From Charina bottae (Eukaryota; Chordata; Lepidosauria; Squamata; Charinaidae): a stretch of 64,000 nucleotides of DNA. A model generated the notes under the pieces. The model was not told the DNA's origin, did no database searches, and worked only from the letters and a program-made list of their open reading frames with translations. This document shows, in pieces, positions 1 through 11,088 of this stretch. The translations under genes were made by a program, and so were the position numbers. The stretch covers positions 4,902,268 to 4,966,267 of the forward strand of contig JALMGJ010000029.1 of NCBI GenBank assembly GCA_023362775.1, in the 5' to 3' direction. Position 1 is the stretch's first letter; every line of letters begins with the position of its first letter.

Positions 1-650
1 AAAACTCCCTCTGCTCCTATTCTCATAGATAATGTCAGCAAAACCATAACCGGAGAGGGATTCAGATCCCACCACGAGGTCCTTGGAATGTTTCTTCTTT
101 CTTTGTACGCCAAGCACCTTTTCAAACATGCATACAGTATTTACACTGGACACTCACTATCCAAGGAGGGGAAAACACAGCATGGTTTCATTTAAATCAA
201 TGCAGCTCCATCTCTCCATCCCAGGTGGAGAAGTGCTGTCCTGCAGAGACTGCTGGTCTCTAATTCCCATCAATATAGCTGTCAGTAAAGCCAATGGTCA
301 GGGATGATGGAAGCTGGAGTCTCAAACATCTGGACAATCGCTGCCTGCATTATTGAGTTGTTATTACCACTGGCTGGATTTAAATCTCATTCAGCATCAC
401 TAAGGACATAGCCACATGTCCCCATGACTTTAGCTTGAGGGAGCTTGGTTAACCACTCCTGAAAGATCTTTCTGCATGATGTAGCCTTCTTCTCATCCCA
501 CCCCTCAGCCAAGGCCCACTAATTTAATTTTATTTTTCTGAAATGATGTTGAAGTGGGGTTTTCTTGCCTGTCAGTCCCTATCTACCCTGTGGATCCCCT
601 ACAATGCCTGTTACAGAGGTAGGTTGATGGTCTGTCAGATGCTGCAGATG
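1..650. other. gene-free stretch, single-copy appearance
   Basis: No long reading frame, splice-like exon or recognisable repeat. The longest open frame (83-307, 74 codons) has no family resemblance that I can see and is probably chance. Confidence 0.5.
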
Positions 651-658
651 ATCTAGGG

Positions 659-792
659 CAGTATTTCTCAAACTTCGCAACTTTAAGATGCGTGGACTTC
701 AACTCCCAGAATTCTCCAGCCAGCATGCTGGCTGGGGAATTCTGGGGGTTGAAGTCCACGCATCTTAAAGTTGAGAAGTTTGGAAAACACTG
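659..792. mobile_element. palindromic hAT-type miniature element
   Basis: The element is an inverted repeat of itself. It reads inward from CAGTATTTCTCAAAC and, on the opposite strand, from CAGTGTTTTCCAAAC, with the arms meeting at the palindrome CCAGCATGCTGG near 720-731. The same sequence recurs whole at 5870-5963 and 17285-17404 and as halves at 9481, 21771 and 40559. The family is assigned to hAT because the 17285 copy has a perfect 8-bp duplication. Flanks here (atctaggg and attaagcc) match at only 4 of 8 positions, so this copy is older or its edges are eroded. Confidence 0.8.
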
Positions 793-954
793 ATTAAGCC
801 TGATGACTAGCCTCTAGTCATAACAGGAAACATATTGAGTGGGGAGCACAATATCCATCTGAGGATAAAGGCCTAGCAAAAGTGATCACATGAAGAGAAA
901 GAAACCTGCATTCACACAGTCACACTATGGGATATGGAATGTCAGGAAGCTTCC

Positions 955-3035
955 TATTTATTTATTTATTTTATTATTTTTATCTCACCTTTATTACTTT
1001 TATAAATAACTCAAGGCAGCAAACATACCTAATGCTCCTTGCTCCTCCTATTTTCCCCACAACAGCAACCCTGTGAGGTGAGTTGGGCTGAGAGAGAGTG
1101 ACTGGCCCAAGGTCACCCAGCCTAAGGCGGGACTAGAACTCTCCGTCTCCTGATTTTCCCTTGGCTCCTTCTTAGGGCTGAGAGACAGGGACTGGCCCAA
1201 GGTCACCCAGCCGGCTTTCATGCCTAAGGCGGGACTAGAACTCTCAGTCTCCTGCTTTGCCATTGGCTCCTTCCTAGGGCTGAGAGAGAGTGACTGGCCC
1301 AAGGTCACCCAGCCTAAGGCGGGACTAGAACTCTCCGTCTCCTGATTTTCCCTTGGCTCCTTCTTAGGGCTGAGAGACAGGAACTGGCCCAAGGTCACCC
1401 AGCCGGCTTTCGTGCCTAAGGCGGGACTAGAACTCTCAGGCTCCTGGTTTCCCATTGGCTCCTTCCTAGGGCTGAGAGACAGGGACTGGCCCAAGGTCAC
1501 CCAGCCGGCTTTCATGCCTAAGGCGGGACTAGAACTCTCAGTCTCCTGCTTTGCCATTGGCTCCTTCCTAGGGCTGAGAGAGAGTGACTGGCCCAAGGTC
1601 ACCCAGCCTAAGGCGGGACTAGAACTCTCCGTCTCCTGATTTTCCCTTGGCTCCTTCTTAGGGCTGAGAGACAGGAACTGGCCCAAGGTCACCCAGCCGG
1701 CTTTCGTGCCTAAGGCGGGACTAGAACTCTCAGGCTCCTGGTTTCCCATTGGCTCCTTCCTAGGGCTGAGAGACAGGGACTGGCCCAAGGTCACCCAGCC
1801 GGCTTTCATGCCTAAGGCGGGACTAGAACTCTCAGTCTCCTGCTTTGCCATTGGCTCCTTCCTAGGGCTGAGAGAGAGTGACTGGCCCAAGGTCACCCAG
1901 CCTAAGGCGGGACTAGAACTCTCCGTCTCCTGATTTTCCCTTGGCTCCTTCTTAGGGCTGAGAGACAGGAACTGGCCCAAGGTCACCCAGCCGGCTTTCG
2001 TGCCTAAGGCGGGACTAGAACTCTCAGGCTCCTGGTTTCCCATTGGCTCCTTCCTAGGGCTGAGAGACAGGGACTGGCCCAAGGTCACCCAGCCGGCTTT
2101 CATGCCTAAGGCGGGACTAGAACTCTCAGTCTCCTGCTTTGCCATTGGCTCCTTCCTAGGGCTGAGAGAGAGTGACTGGCCCAAGGTCACCCAGCCTAAG
2201 GCGGGACTAGAACTCTCCGTCTCCTGATTTTCCCTTGGCTCCTTCTTAGGGCTGAGAGACAGGAACTGGCCCAAGGTCACCCAGCCGGCTTTCGTGCCTA
2301 AGGCGGGACTAGAACTCTCAGGCTCCTGGTTTCCCATTGGCTCCTTCCTAGGGCTGAGAGACAGGGACTGGCCCAAGGTCACCCAGCCGGCTTTCATGCC
2401 TAAGGCGGGACTAGAACTCTCAGTCTCCTGCTTTGCCATTGGCTCCTTCCTAGGGCTGAGAGAGAGTGACTGGCCCAAGGTCACCCAGCCTAAGGCGGGA
2501 CTAGAACTCTCCGTCTCCTGATTTTCCCTTGGCTCCTTCTTAGGGCTGAGAGACAGGAACTGGCCCAAGGTCACCCAGCCGGCTTTCGTGCCTAAGGCGG
2601 GACTAGAACTCTCAGTCTCCTGCTTTGCCATTGGCTCCTTCCTAGGGCTGAGAGGGAGTGACTGGCCCAAGGTCACCCAGCCGGCTTTCACGCCTAAGGC
2701 GGGACTAGAACTCTCAGTCTCCTGGTTTGCCATTGGCTCCTTCCTAGGCTGAGAGACAGGGACTGGCCCAAGGTCACCCAGCCGGCTTTCATGCCTAAGG
2801 CGGGACTAGAACTCTCAGTCTCCTGGTTTGCCATTGGCTCCTTCCTAGGGCTGAGAGAGAGTGACTGGCCCAAGGTCACCCAGCCAGCTTTCGTGCCTAA
2901 GGCGGGACTAGAACTCTCAGGCTCCTGGTTTGCCATTGGCTCCTTCCTAGGGCTGAGAGAGAGGGACTGGCCCAAGGTCACCCAGCCGGCTTTCATGCCT
3001 AAGGCGGGACTAGAACTCACCGCCTCCTGGTTTCT
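955..3035 (-). mobile_element. tRNA-type SINE with greatly expanded internal minisatellite
   Basis: This is a minus-strand copy of a SINE whose normal form can be read at 32332-32887. Its A/T-rich 3' tail (TTTATTTATT) lies at 955-975, followed by the conserved 3' body with the ACAACAGCAACCCTGTGAGG motif near 1060-1080. The body unit, which contains TGGCCCAAGGTCACCCAG, is repeated about 20 times to position 3010. The tRNA-like head is missing: sequence stops matching after CTCCTGGTTTCT at 3035, where other copies continue into the A box. A typical SINE of this family would be near 250-350 bp, so this one is 6-8 times longer. No target duplication was found. Confidence 0.85.
1090..3010. repeat. 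SINE-derived minisatellite, 294-bp higher-order repeat
   Basis: The basic unit is about 102 bp. Between about 1412 and 2590 three unit types (102 + 102 + 90 bp) alternate with an exact 294-bp period; identical points fall at 1412, 1706, 2000 and 2294. The 90-bp unit lacks 12 bp (CCGGCTTTCATG-like). Every unit length in this part divides by three, so the minus strand stays open for 561 codons (1048-2733), and the plus strand gives repeated 75-codon frames. I read these frames as by-products of the period and not as a gene. One unit near 2745 has lost a single g, which shifts frame. Confidence 0.95.
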
Positions 3036-5530
3036 CCTCATGGTACACTCTTTCTCAACTTTGAGCTTGTGTAAACTGTTTCTCTGGAGCAGTGGGTAGT
3101 TCCTACGATCAGGAGATATTCGTTGTGTCTGCATTTTACATCTTCCATCTTCCATTTTTCCTCTTCCCATAGATAATATAGTTTCTTTATTTCATGAATC
3201 TTTATTTTCCAATCAGTGACAAAATTATTGCAGGCTCATCTTTAGTTGTACACAGAGTAATCCTCAAAACCCCAATACAACATCTATAGTGTAAATAGTT
3301 CTCCATATTTACATATTTTTCTAATTTAAAGCATTTATTACAGTTATGACATTTATCATCTCAATCAGAAATAGATGTAATGAAAGCGAAATCCATATTA
3401 AGTACATACCTATATTAAAGTCGTTTGAGATTTCACAATAATATGCAGACTTGCAAGTCGTCCAGAATTTCTTCATTAAGCAAATCATAAAGAAAACTGA
3501 AAAGAGGGTTAAAGAAAGAGAAAGAAGGAGGTTTTGTCAATCCATGCCTGCACTCAGTTACAACCTTAGATAGTACCCAGAACACATGTAAGTTGGGTGT
3601 TTCAGATAAATATATGTTTGCTTATAAAGATCAAAAAACAAAATGAATCCCCATTTTGGGGAATATACACCTGACAATATCTAATAACTGACTTGGCTGC
3701 AGATTATTCACACATTCCATTAAGATTGCAACTGAGATGAAACATGTCTTGAATAATAGCCCACATTCTCCCTGTTCCCTCACACTTCCTAATTCTCTGT
3801 GTGTGTCTGTGTGTCTGTGTTTGTGTATGTAACTATCTTTCGTGATGAAAATATTTGGAGAACTTGCATATTATTTTGTAACTGAGTTGTCCTACTGAAC
3901 ATGTTGGTTTGATAGGGATTTTCGATAGATGTTTTGTTGCAGCCACACAGAAAGCTATCTTAGCTTTGCCTCTAGTAGGGTAAGGTTTGTGAAATAGGAA
4001 CTTTGCTAAAAGGCCCCATTTTCTTGGCCATATGTAAGAGTTTGGGTGTACCTCAAATTGCTCAAGAAACTCTATCCCCTTTTTTATGACTAACATTGAG
4101 AGAATATTAGTATATTCTAGGTCTGTGTATCTGTGTGTGAATGCTTCATGTCATATTCAGAACTTTGTTCTGTTCTCACCAGCATGCATTGACATTGCTA
4201 GTTTGCCTTGAGATCAATATTGCGCATATACAATTTTATCAATTTCTGCAGTAGCTGCATAGGGCATCTTACATGGCAGGAAATATCTAAGAATATATCA
4301 CACACACAATATACAAGACAAGAAATATGCTAATAACAAATACTAAGCAGGGTCAAACCTCAGTCGTAATTGGATGGGAGACCACTAGGAAATCCCCAGG
4401 CTGTAGACCAGATTAGACAGTTTCAAAAAGAAAAATCCAGAAGAAGGCAGAGAGAGGGAAAGCACTTCCATATTGTTGCCAAGAAAAATGACATGGCTGG
4501 ATTCGTGAAATCACTGTGAGTTCAGCTCAACTTGAAGGAGACTTATCCTATGCAGAACAACATGGCGGTGGTGTTGGTTTATCTGGGAGCTTAATTTTGA
4601 TGGAGCTTTACTATCTTTTTTGCCTTTGTTCGCTGCCCAGTACTCCACTGCTTTTAATGGATGGCCACAAAAACGTGTTTCATAAACTAGTAAATAAATA
4701 AGTAACCCACCGCAGTGAAATCCAGGACCCAGGCGTGAATGGATAAGAGGGGACTAGAATGAAAGCAGATGGCAGGACAACATCTTGGCTCCCCAAATGA
4801 AATGAGACCATCCCAACAATTCAAAGCCCTGATTTGCTTTTGCCCAAATAGCAATGCTCACCTTTTTCCTTTGAAAATGGAGGAAATGGTGTCACCAAAT
4901 ATTGGTGCCTTCCTTACTGCCTTTAGGGGCCTCTGTATAGAATGCACGTGACCCATAAGCTTTCCGTTGGCCACCGCTGTCCTTAAGGGAGGTCAGACAA
5001 TATAGGAATAACAGTTCCCCCAGATTCCAAAGCAGCAAAGGCACAGAGAAACACTGAACGTGAGATGACTGATGAATGAAGTCCCTCTCTTTCTAATCAT
5101 TGTGCTTCTGCTACAGTTTGGGTAGATTCACAAATTGGGTGAACATTTACAATATCCCGAAGCCCTCGAGTCGTAGCTTCACAAAGCTTATTCTTCAGAC
5201 TTTCCAGCAGCAAGACAAGTAACGGAATCATAAAACGCTTTGAACATTTGGTCAGCTGCATTTGCCAATACTTCAAGCTCCACTCCTCAGTAAGCACAGA
5301 GAATCTAAAATTAAGAACAAAACCCACCTTGCAAATGGATTTATTTAGATCCGTTTTTTTTAAAGGAAGCATTCTCCAATTGGCGCATGCTTCCAGAATA
5401 CCAATAAGGAGAGCTACCTTTTATGGAATAATAAATTAAGTAACCACGGCTAACCTAAAATCCCCACGAAGAGGGTGGCACAGCTTCATGTAACCTTTTC
5501 AAAAGGCCCCTCCTCTTCTGAAACAATCTC
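3036..5530. other. AT-rich gene-free stretch
   Basis: It contains an imperfect GT-rich tract (about 3797-3831), a 5S-derived fragment (separate entry) and otherwise undistinguished AT-rich sequence. Short frames at 3833-4096 and 5097-5372 show no domain that I recognise. Confidence 0.4.
4342..4406 (+). repeat. 5S rRNA-derived SINE fragment
   Basis: The segment follows the 3' half of vertebrate 5S rRNA: ACTAAGCAGGGTC, a diverged CCTGGTTAGTA region, then TTGGATGGGAGACCAC and a CTGTAG end. The first half and the pol III internal promoter are missing or unrecognisable, so this is a decayed SINE3-like copy or 5S pseudogene. Related fragments lie at 41284-41360 and 48665-48714. Confidence 0.6.
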
Positions 5531-5537
5531 AAATTAA

Positions 5538-5592
5538 TTTTATTTATTTCTTTATTGGATTTATCACCGCCCAACTCCCCCAAGGGGGACTC
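5538..5592 (-). repeat. L2-type LINE 3' tail hairpin
   Basis: A (TTTA)n tail is followed by ATTTATCACCGCCCAACTCC and CCAAGGGGGA. On the minus strand this is the compact GC hairpin with a TAAATAAA-like tail that ends L2-group LINEs elsewhere in the window (8173, 38822, 40868). Only the tail is present. Confidence 0.5.
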
Positions 5593-5869
5593 TTGCTAAT
5601 TGCACAATTTAACTCAGCTCAGCTTTCCGAAGAGACGGATTGAAGTCAGTGGGGAGGAGGGCTGTTTTAAAACCCCTGAGTAAACAAGGGGAAGAAGTTA
5701 CAAGAAAGATGCTCTCTCTTTTGCAACACGTTGTAGGGTGAGAGCTGTGTTAGTCTAGAGTAGCAAAAAATCAGAAAGAGCCTGGTTTTTGACTAATAAA
5801 TATTATTATTAAAAGGCAGAAGCCTTTGCGAACTGCAACTCTCTTCAAAGGATGCACGGACAGCTAGCC

Positions 5870-5963
5870 CAGGGTTTCTCAGCCTTGGCAACTTTAAGAC
5901 GGGTGGACCTCAACTCCCAGAATGCCCCAGCCGTCTTAAAGTTGCCAAGGCTGAGAAACCCTG
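5870..5963. mobile_element. palindromic hAT-type miniature element
   Basis: Inverted arms CAGGGTTTCTCAGCCTTGGC and GCCAAGGCTGAGAAACCCTG enclose a shortened centre. The flanking 8-mers agctagcc (5862-5869) and ggctagac (5964-5971) match at 6 of 8 positions, as expected for an aged hAT target duplication. The centre has lost the GCATGC palindrome seen in the 659 and 17285 copies. Confidence 0.85.
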
Positions 5964-6162
5964 GGCTAGACTGATGGAGGATTTAAATTAGGAGGGGTGG
6001 GGGGATGGAGGGGAAGGCAGGTTAGTTATGCAAATGCAGATGACCTATGAGATCAAGTAAAAATCCACAAAACGTACCAAGAACCTGGCACAGATACAAA
6101 CAAATGCAACTTGTAATCTGGTTCCCGTGTAACCTGCATCTGCATAGCCATCCTGCCTTTGG

Positions 6163-6216
6163 CCTCCTCCTCCTCCTCCTCCTCCTCCTCCTCCTCCTCC
6201 TCCTCCTCCTCCTCCT
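6163..6216. repeat. (CTC)n microsatellite
   Basis: About 18 uninterrupted trinucleotide units. The Ser-, Leu-, Arg- or Gly-rich frames across it are products of the repeat. Confidence 0.98.
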
Positions 6217-6587
6217 TCCCCATTCCCCCACCCCACCCTCATTTAAATCCTCCATCAGTCAAGCCACTCTATGCACCTGATGGAGGGAGATGCGACTCAC
6301 AAAAGCTGATGCCTTTTCATAAAACATGGAAAAGATGTTGGCAGATTCTTTCTGACTTCTGCAACCCAGTGTCATGTTTGTTTAAGGAGCATTAATCCCC
6401 AGGGACCCCAGTCCGGGATATTTGTGCATCAGATTGTAGCCTAATGCCTTGATCTACACTGGTTATTTTTCACTGAAATCACTCCCCTACCCCAAAGATT
6501 CCTTCATTCTCCATAAACATTCTATATCTACACTCAACAACTATTGTGACTTACGGCCAATATAACAAGAGTCTTCAGTCAATTCTT

Positions 6588-6885
6588 GAGCCTCGTGTGG
6601 CGCAGAGTGGTAGGCGGCAGTATTGCAGCCGAAACTCTCCCCACGACCTGAGTTCGATCCCAGCGGAAGCTGGTTCTCAGGTAGCCGGCTCAGGTCGACT
6701 CAGCCTTCCATCCTTCCGAGGTCAGTAAAATGAGTACCCAGCTTGCTGGGGGAAAGGTAATTGTGACTGGGGAAGGCAATGGCAAACCACCCCACTCTAT
6801 AGTCTGCCAGGAAAACGTTGCGAAAGCAGCATCTCCCCTGGGGTCACATGACTCAGTGCTTGCACAGGGGAACCTTTCCTTTTCC
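6588..6885 (+). mobile_element. complete tRNA-derived SINE with target duplication
   Basis: The head reads as a tRNA-like pol III promoter: A-box-like TGGCGCAGAGTGGTAGG near 6598 and B-box-like GAGTTCGATCC near 6650. The body includes GGCAATGGCAAACCACCC and the copy ends in ACCTTTCC-like sequence. It is flanked by TCAGTCAATTCTT (6575-6587) and TCAGTCAAATCTT (6886-6898), 12 of 13 identical, which marks LINE-driven insertion. It resembles lepidosaur tRNA-SINEs that share an ACCTTT tail with Sauria-type SINEs; the exact family name is uncertain. Confidence 0.88.
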
Positions 6886-7277
6886 TCAGTCAAATCTTAT
6901 TGCCACCTATATTTTCCAGCTATAACATCCATTTGCAGGTGGGATTGAGAGGACCAGGTGTTACTCCTTGGGCTTTACCTGGCAGGCAGTGAAGAAGCTG
7001 AAACATTCCACAAATGATTAAATGTTGATTTCCAGTGGTTTCTGGCTCCTAATGTGTTGCATTTTGCAAGGAAAAGGTGTGCTCCTCTATCATGACTGAT
7101 ACTGCATTTCCCATCCACAATGATCCTCCTCTAAAAAGACAAGCATCAGGCTTTGATTTTTTAAAAATCTAGCTCCTTGTGAAACAGGTTCTGCTTCCAT
7201 TTTTAGAGTTTTGCATTCATTCCTAAATCTTTAGCAAAGTTATTGATGTCGATTTTACATACCTGCAGGTTATAGAG

Positions 7278-7702
7278 TAGGCTGACCATACGTCCCGTTT
7301 TGAACGGGACAGTCCCGTTTTTTTAGCATTTTTCAACCGTCCCGTCGTTTTGATAAAAATCTCAATTTTGTCCCGTTTTTTAAACCCAGCGGGAATGGCA
7401 CGGAAGGAGGATCTGAGCTGGAGCTGCCGATTGGAGGCAGCCCAGAAGAGGAAGCCCTCCCACCTATCAGCGCACGGCAAAGGAGGGCGCAGAGGCGGAG
7501 AGGAGGGCGGACCAGGGGACGGGGATTGCAGATGGGAGCCAATCGCATGGACCGGAGAGCGGGGTTTGCAGGTGGGAGCCAATCGCGGGGACCGGGGGCG
7601 GGGACCCCTGTCTTTTTCATGAATACGAAATATTACATAGACCCCGTCCCGTTTTGCCATCCCAATGTCCCGTTTTTGTCTCAAGGAAATATGGTCAGCC
7701 TA
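7278..7702. mobile_element. hAT miniature element, TAGGCTGACC family, copy 1
   Basis: Termini TAGGCTGACCATA and TATGGTCAGCCTA are inverted repeats, flanked by a perfect 8-bp duplication TTATAGAG (7270-7277 and 7703-7710), the size made by hAT transposases. No transposase frame is present, so it is non-autonomous. The ends hold several CCCGTTTT words. The middle (about 7505-7610) holds tandem units combining a GC-rich GGGCGGGG-like word with GGGAGCCAATCG, resembling promoter GC and CCAAT boxes. The segment GGGGACCCCTG near 7602 matches the terminus of the different hAT family at 37064-37299. Confidence 0.92.
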
Positions 7703-7724
7703 TTATAGAGGCATGGCATCTTCT

Positions 7725-8037
7725 TAGGCTGACCATACATCCCGTTTTGAATGGGACAGTCCCTTTTTTAAAGCATTTTTCAACTGTCCCGTTGTTTTCA
7801 TAAAAATCTCAATTTTGTCCCATTTTTCAAACCCAGCAGGAATGGCGCGGAAGGAGGATCCGAGCTGGAGCGAGGACCGGGGTTTGGCACGGACCAATCG
7901 TGCGGACCGGAGGGCGGGGTTTGCAGGCGGCAGCCAATCACATGGACCGGGGGGTGGGGACCCCTGTCTTTTTCATGAATAAGGAATATTACATAAGACC
8001 CCGTCCCGTTTTGCCATCCTGAAATATGGTCAGCCTA
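7725..8037. mobile_element. hAT miniature element, TAGGCTGACC family, copy 2
   Basis: It has the same inverted termini as copy 1 and a duplication catcttct (7717-7724) and catctgct (8038-8045), 7 of 8 identical. It begins 22 bp after copy 1 ends, in the same orientation. It is shorter, with fewer GC/CCAAT units. The separate target duplications show two independent insertions rather than a tandem duplication. Confidence 0.9.
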
Positions 8038-8172
8038 CATCTGCTGTAACTACATGGGTCCACACCGGGTCATCATTCTGCATACAGATTAACTCTTTGA
8101 CTCATGGTTCCCCCACTATAACTAGTTAAGTCTATAACTATAACTAGTTGACTCATGGGTTCCCCCACTATA

Positions 8173-8258
8173 ACCGCCCAGAGTTCCCTGGTTGGAGGAG
8201 ATGGGCGGTAATACAAATTTGAATAATAAATAATAAATAAATAAATAAATAAATAAAA
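8173..8258 (+). repeat. L2-type LINE 3' tail hairpin and (AATA)n tail
   Basis: ACCGCCCAGAGTTCCCTGG and GAGATGGGCGGT form the terminal hairpin and are followed by an AATA/TAAA tail to 8258. Just upstream the word TGACTCATGG-TTCCCCCACTATAAC occurs twice (near 8099 and 8150), a small local duplication. Confidence 0.6.
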
Positions 8259-8262
8259 ATAG

Positions 8263-9408
8263 GTCAATTGAAATAATGTGATTCCCAGATTTTTTTTTGA
8301 AAAAAAAAATACATTCAGAGGGCAGCAAAACAAAAAAAGGACAGTTTAATTATTGCTTGCCAGCAAAAAACAGGCCAGCAACAGCAAGCTGTAGCGAGTC
8401 TGTTTTTGGCTCATAATATCTGTTTTTTGCCAGCAGACAAGGAACAAGATGCACTTTTGTGGCATCTGAGCATGCAGACCTCACCCTGCAGGGTCATAAC
8501 TTATCTTGCTTTGTGCAGACACCCCTGCCTTGATTTGTACTGACTTGACCCCTGCCTCGACTTGATTTTTCACTTGTATCTTGTGGAAAAACACAAACAC
8601 TTGTATTGCTGATTTTTGCAGACAAAACCAGCATCAATTAGGAGTATGAGAATATTCAAGGTTCAATTCAAAATTTTGTTCTCCTTGGCTGAAACGTTTT
8701 ACCACACTTTGGAGAGGACCTTTGACATTGGTGGACTGCATGCATTTTAGATATTTCGTTGTAACTGCAGAACTGAGGGAGGTGTGCAACCTCCCATCTG
8801 CGAAGTATGGCTGTTTTCAAGGAAAGTCTTTAGTTCTACAATGAGGAATATTCCAAATGATCTATTTTATTCTCTTTTCATTGTTCCTCAGAATTGTTTA
8901 CTCTTTTTCCTCTCTCTTTTCCTCCCTTTCCCCCATCCTAGTGAGATTTGAAGGGGAAGAACAGATTGCTTCTGCCAACTGTCTGGATTGATCACTTGCA
9001 CAGGGCCTCTCAAATTAGGCTCAGAACTCCCAATCGCATTGCTGTAGGAAATCAAGCTTCATTTGGTCCCCACATGTTGCTGTAGTTTTAGCTCAGCAAA
9101 GGACACTGGAGCACACCTAGTAAAAGATGGCAAGATTACAACAGAGCAGATTTTAAACCCCATCCAAAGATGGGGGAGAGGGAAAAGAAAAGAAAAAATA
9201 AATTTGCATGTGGGAGAGAGGATTAAAAATGATATGATGTGATGTGATGCCAAGTTACATTGTGCTGGGGAGGGAAGAAACATCTAATTACAAAGATGCT
9301 GTCTGGAATACAAAAGGCAGGAGTGAAATGTGGGACTGAAATCCTGCTGATTTCTGTATTTCTGCACAGGGGTGAATATGTAGTTTTCCCAGCCAAGGTG
9401 GTACCACA
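8263..9408. other. gene-free stretch
   Basis: No recognised repeat or coding sequence. A weak 15-bp inverted pair around CAAAAAACAG (8359 and 8420) is present. Confidence 0.4.
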
Positions 9409-9410
9409 GA

Positions 9411-9790
9411 ATCATGGAGGTGGAAGGGATCTTAGAGGCCATCTTGTCCAACCCTCAGCTTGGTGCAGGATTTACTAGAGCAGTGTTTCTCAACCGTAAC
9501 ACCTTGAAGATGTGTGGACTTCAGCTCCTAGAATTCCCCAGCCTGCACACCATCTACCATCTCTGATAACGGAGATAATGGAGAACTCACCACTTCATGG
9601 GAGTTGTAGACAGCCTCTTCTACTGGCTGTCAGCTCATAGAGTCAGGAAGTTCCTCCTGATGCCTGACCCTTCTTCTTTGTAGTCTTCACTCATTGCTTC
9701 TGGCCCTGCCCTTTGAGGCAACAAAAAATAAGTCCTCTCCCTCTTCTGTGTGAAGCCCTTCATAGATTTAGCAATCGTGCCTTAGATTTT
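9411..9790 (-). mobile_element. CR1 LINE 3' fragment, interrupted by a half hAT element
   Basis: Read on the minus strand it follows the 3' end of CR1. The plus strand shows AGAATCATGGAGGTGGAAGG, GATCTTAGAGGCCATCTTGT and CCAACCCTCAGC, which is the reverse complement of the usual CR1 ending. Beyond the inserted 9481-9546 piece the match resumes with GGAAGTTCCTCCTGATGCCT and GCTTCTGGCCCTGCC. No reverse transcriptase region is retained. Confidence 0.8.
9481..9546 (+). mobile_element. left half of palindromic hAT element, inside CR1
   Basis: It starts CAGTGTTTCTCAACC and continues through TGTGGACTTCAG to CCCCAGCCTGCA, where the palindrome centre should begin; the second arm is absent. No clear 8-bp duplication. 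Confidence 0.75.
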
Positions 9791-11088
9791 GCTAATGTAC
9801 TTCACTAATGAAATAAGGATGATGTCTCCTCAGCATGAATCAGAAGCAGCTCTGGAAAGCTGCATTGTTTTCCAAAAATTATTCAGCTGAATAATTCTGT
9901 CCTTTTTGTTTTCACCCTACAAGCCACCCACCAATTCCCTGTTCCTAATACCCTTTTCTCTTTAATTCCAGTTTCTCTTGCTCTTTAATTTCCAGAATTA
10001 TGGAAGGGTGGTGTCCCAGGTTTAAGAGAATTATTTGTTTGTTTGTTTGTTTGTTAGATTTCTATTCCACTGCAATCTACCTAACTCTTAGCAGATTATT
10101 AACACAATAAAACACAATACAAAGAAGCAATAATACCATGAGCAACCCAACAAAAAATACACTACTGACCCCCTATGTGCCACAACTCAAGTGCCCTATG
10201 GAAGAACTCAGTCTTTCAGTTGGCCAGGGTGGTGTCCTTGTGAGGCATCCTAGAAAAATCATTTCCCAGGATCCCAGTAATTTCCAGCATATTCTACTGC
10301 AGCAATAAGAGAAGAGGGCCTCCGTTTACAGGATGCATCCTAGGGGTGAAGCGTTTAAGCTGAGGATGGCACTTACCTATGAAAAGTAGGTTGGTGGCTG
10401 CAGACCAAAAATTACAATTTGGAGGGGAGATGAGGGTCTCAGTTGTGGGTGGTGCCACATTACCTGATTGGGCGAGGTTGAGATTTTCTATGATGCTTTT
10501 CTACTGGAGGGTCTTTTTGAAAATGCAATAAACCCATTTTAGAATCCTTTTTGAGTGGGACCCATTGCAAGCTAGTTGGAATCCTATTTGCCATTTTAGA
10601 AATTGCCCTGCCAAAACTCAGTGGCATACTCATCGGGGCCAAAACAAAGGGGAGATCTGATATAGATGTAACCTCTGAGATACAGAACATGATTCCCTGG
10701 TCCCATTTGGTCTTCACAGCAACCTTGTGAGGCAGGATGGGATGCAATGGGTTTCTCCCTCCCTTATTGGAGCATGAAAGATACAACAGAAACTAAGACG
10801 CATTCATAAAGCTGCATAATAATCTACCAACGCATTAACTTATCAATAATCCTGTGATTGAACCAGTGAGGGGGGGGGGTGTTCCACAACTTTTTGAGGT
10901 GATGTGACCTTACCAGTGAATCAGATTGTTCTCTACATCATTATTCTTAACCGTCTGCTCTCTCATTCCACAACTATGGGATTTGTGTTAGAAGCTTCAA
11001 GCCTGTTCTGGCACCCGAGATCTTTTGTGGCTCTCCAAATGTCACTGAAAGACAACCAGCATTCCTTCTCAATTAAGTGGAAAGTCTG
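9791..11088. other. gene-free stretch with a diffuse LINE 3' remnant
   Basis: 10028-10260 begins with a (GTTT)n tail and continues through TTTCTATTCCACTGC, the ACAATAAAACACAATAC region and CCCTATGGAAGAACTCAG. It looks like a minus-strand LINE 3' end of the same kind as 13621-13973, but the family is not certain. The rest shows nothing recognisable. Confidence 0.35.

Noticed and set aside
1048..2733. 561-codon open frame on the minus strand as a repetitive protein gene
   Set aside because: It lies inside a SINE-derived minisatellite whose unit lengths are multiples of three; both strands are open, and there is no promoter, signal or family support.
1090..3010. CRISPR-like array
   Set aside because: Units are contiguous without unique spacers, and the source is a SINE in a vertebrate genome.
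8359..8435. hairpin of GCCAGCAAAAAACAG as a regulatory element
   Set aside because: Only 15 bp with two mismatches and no second copy; too weak.
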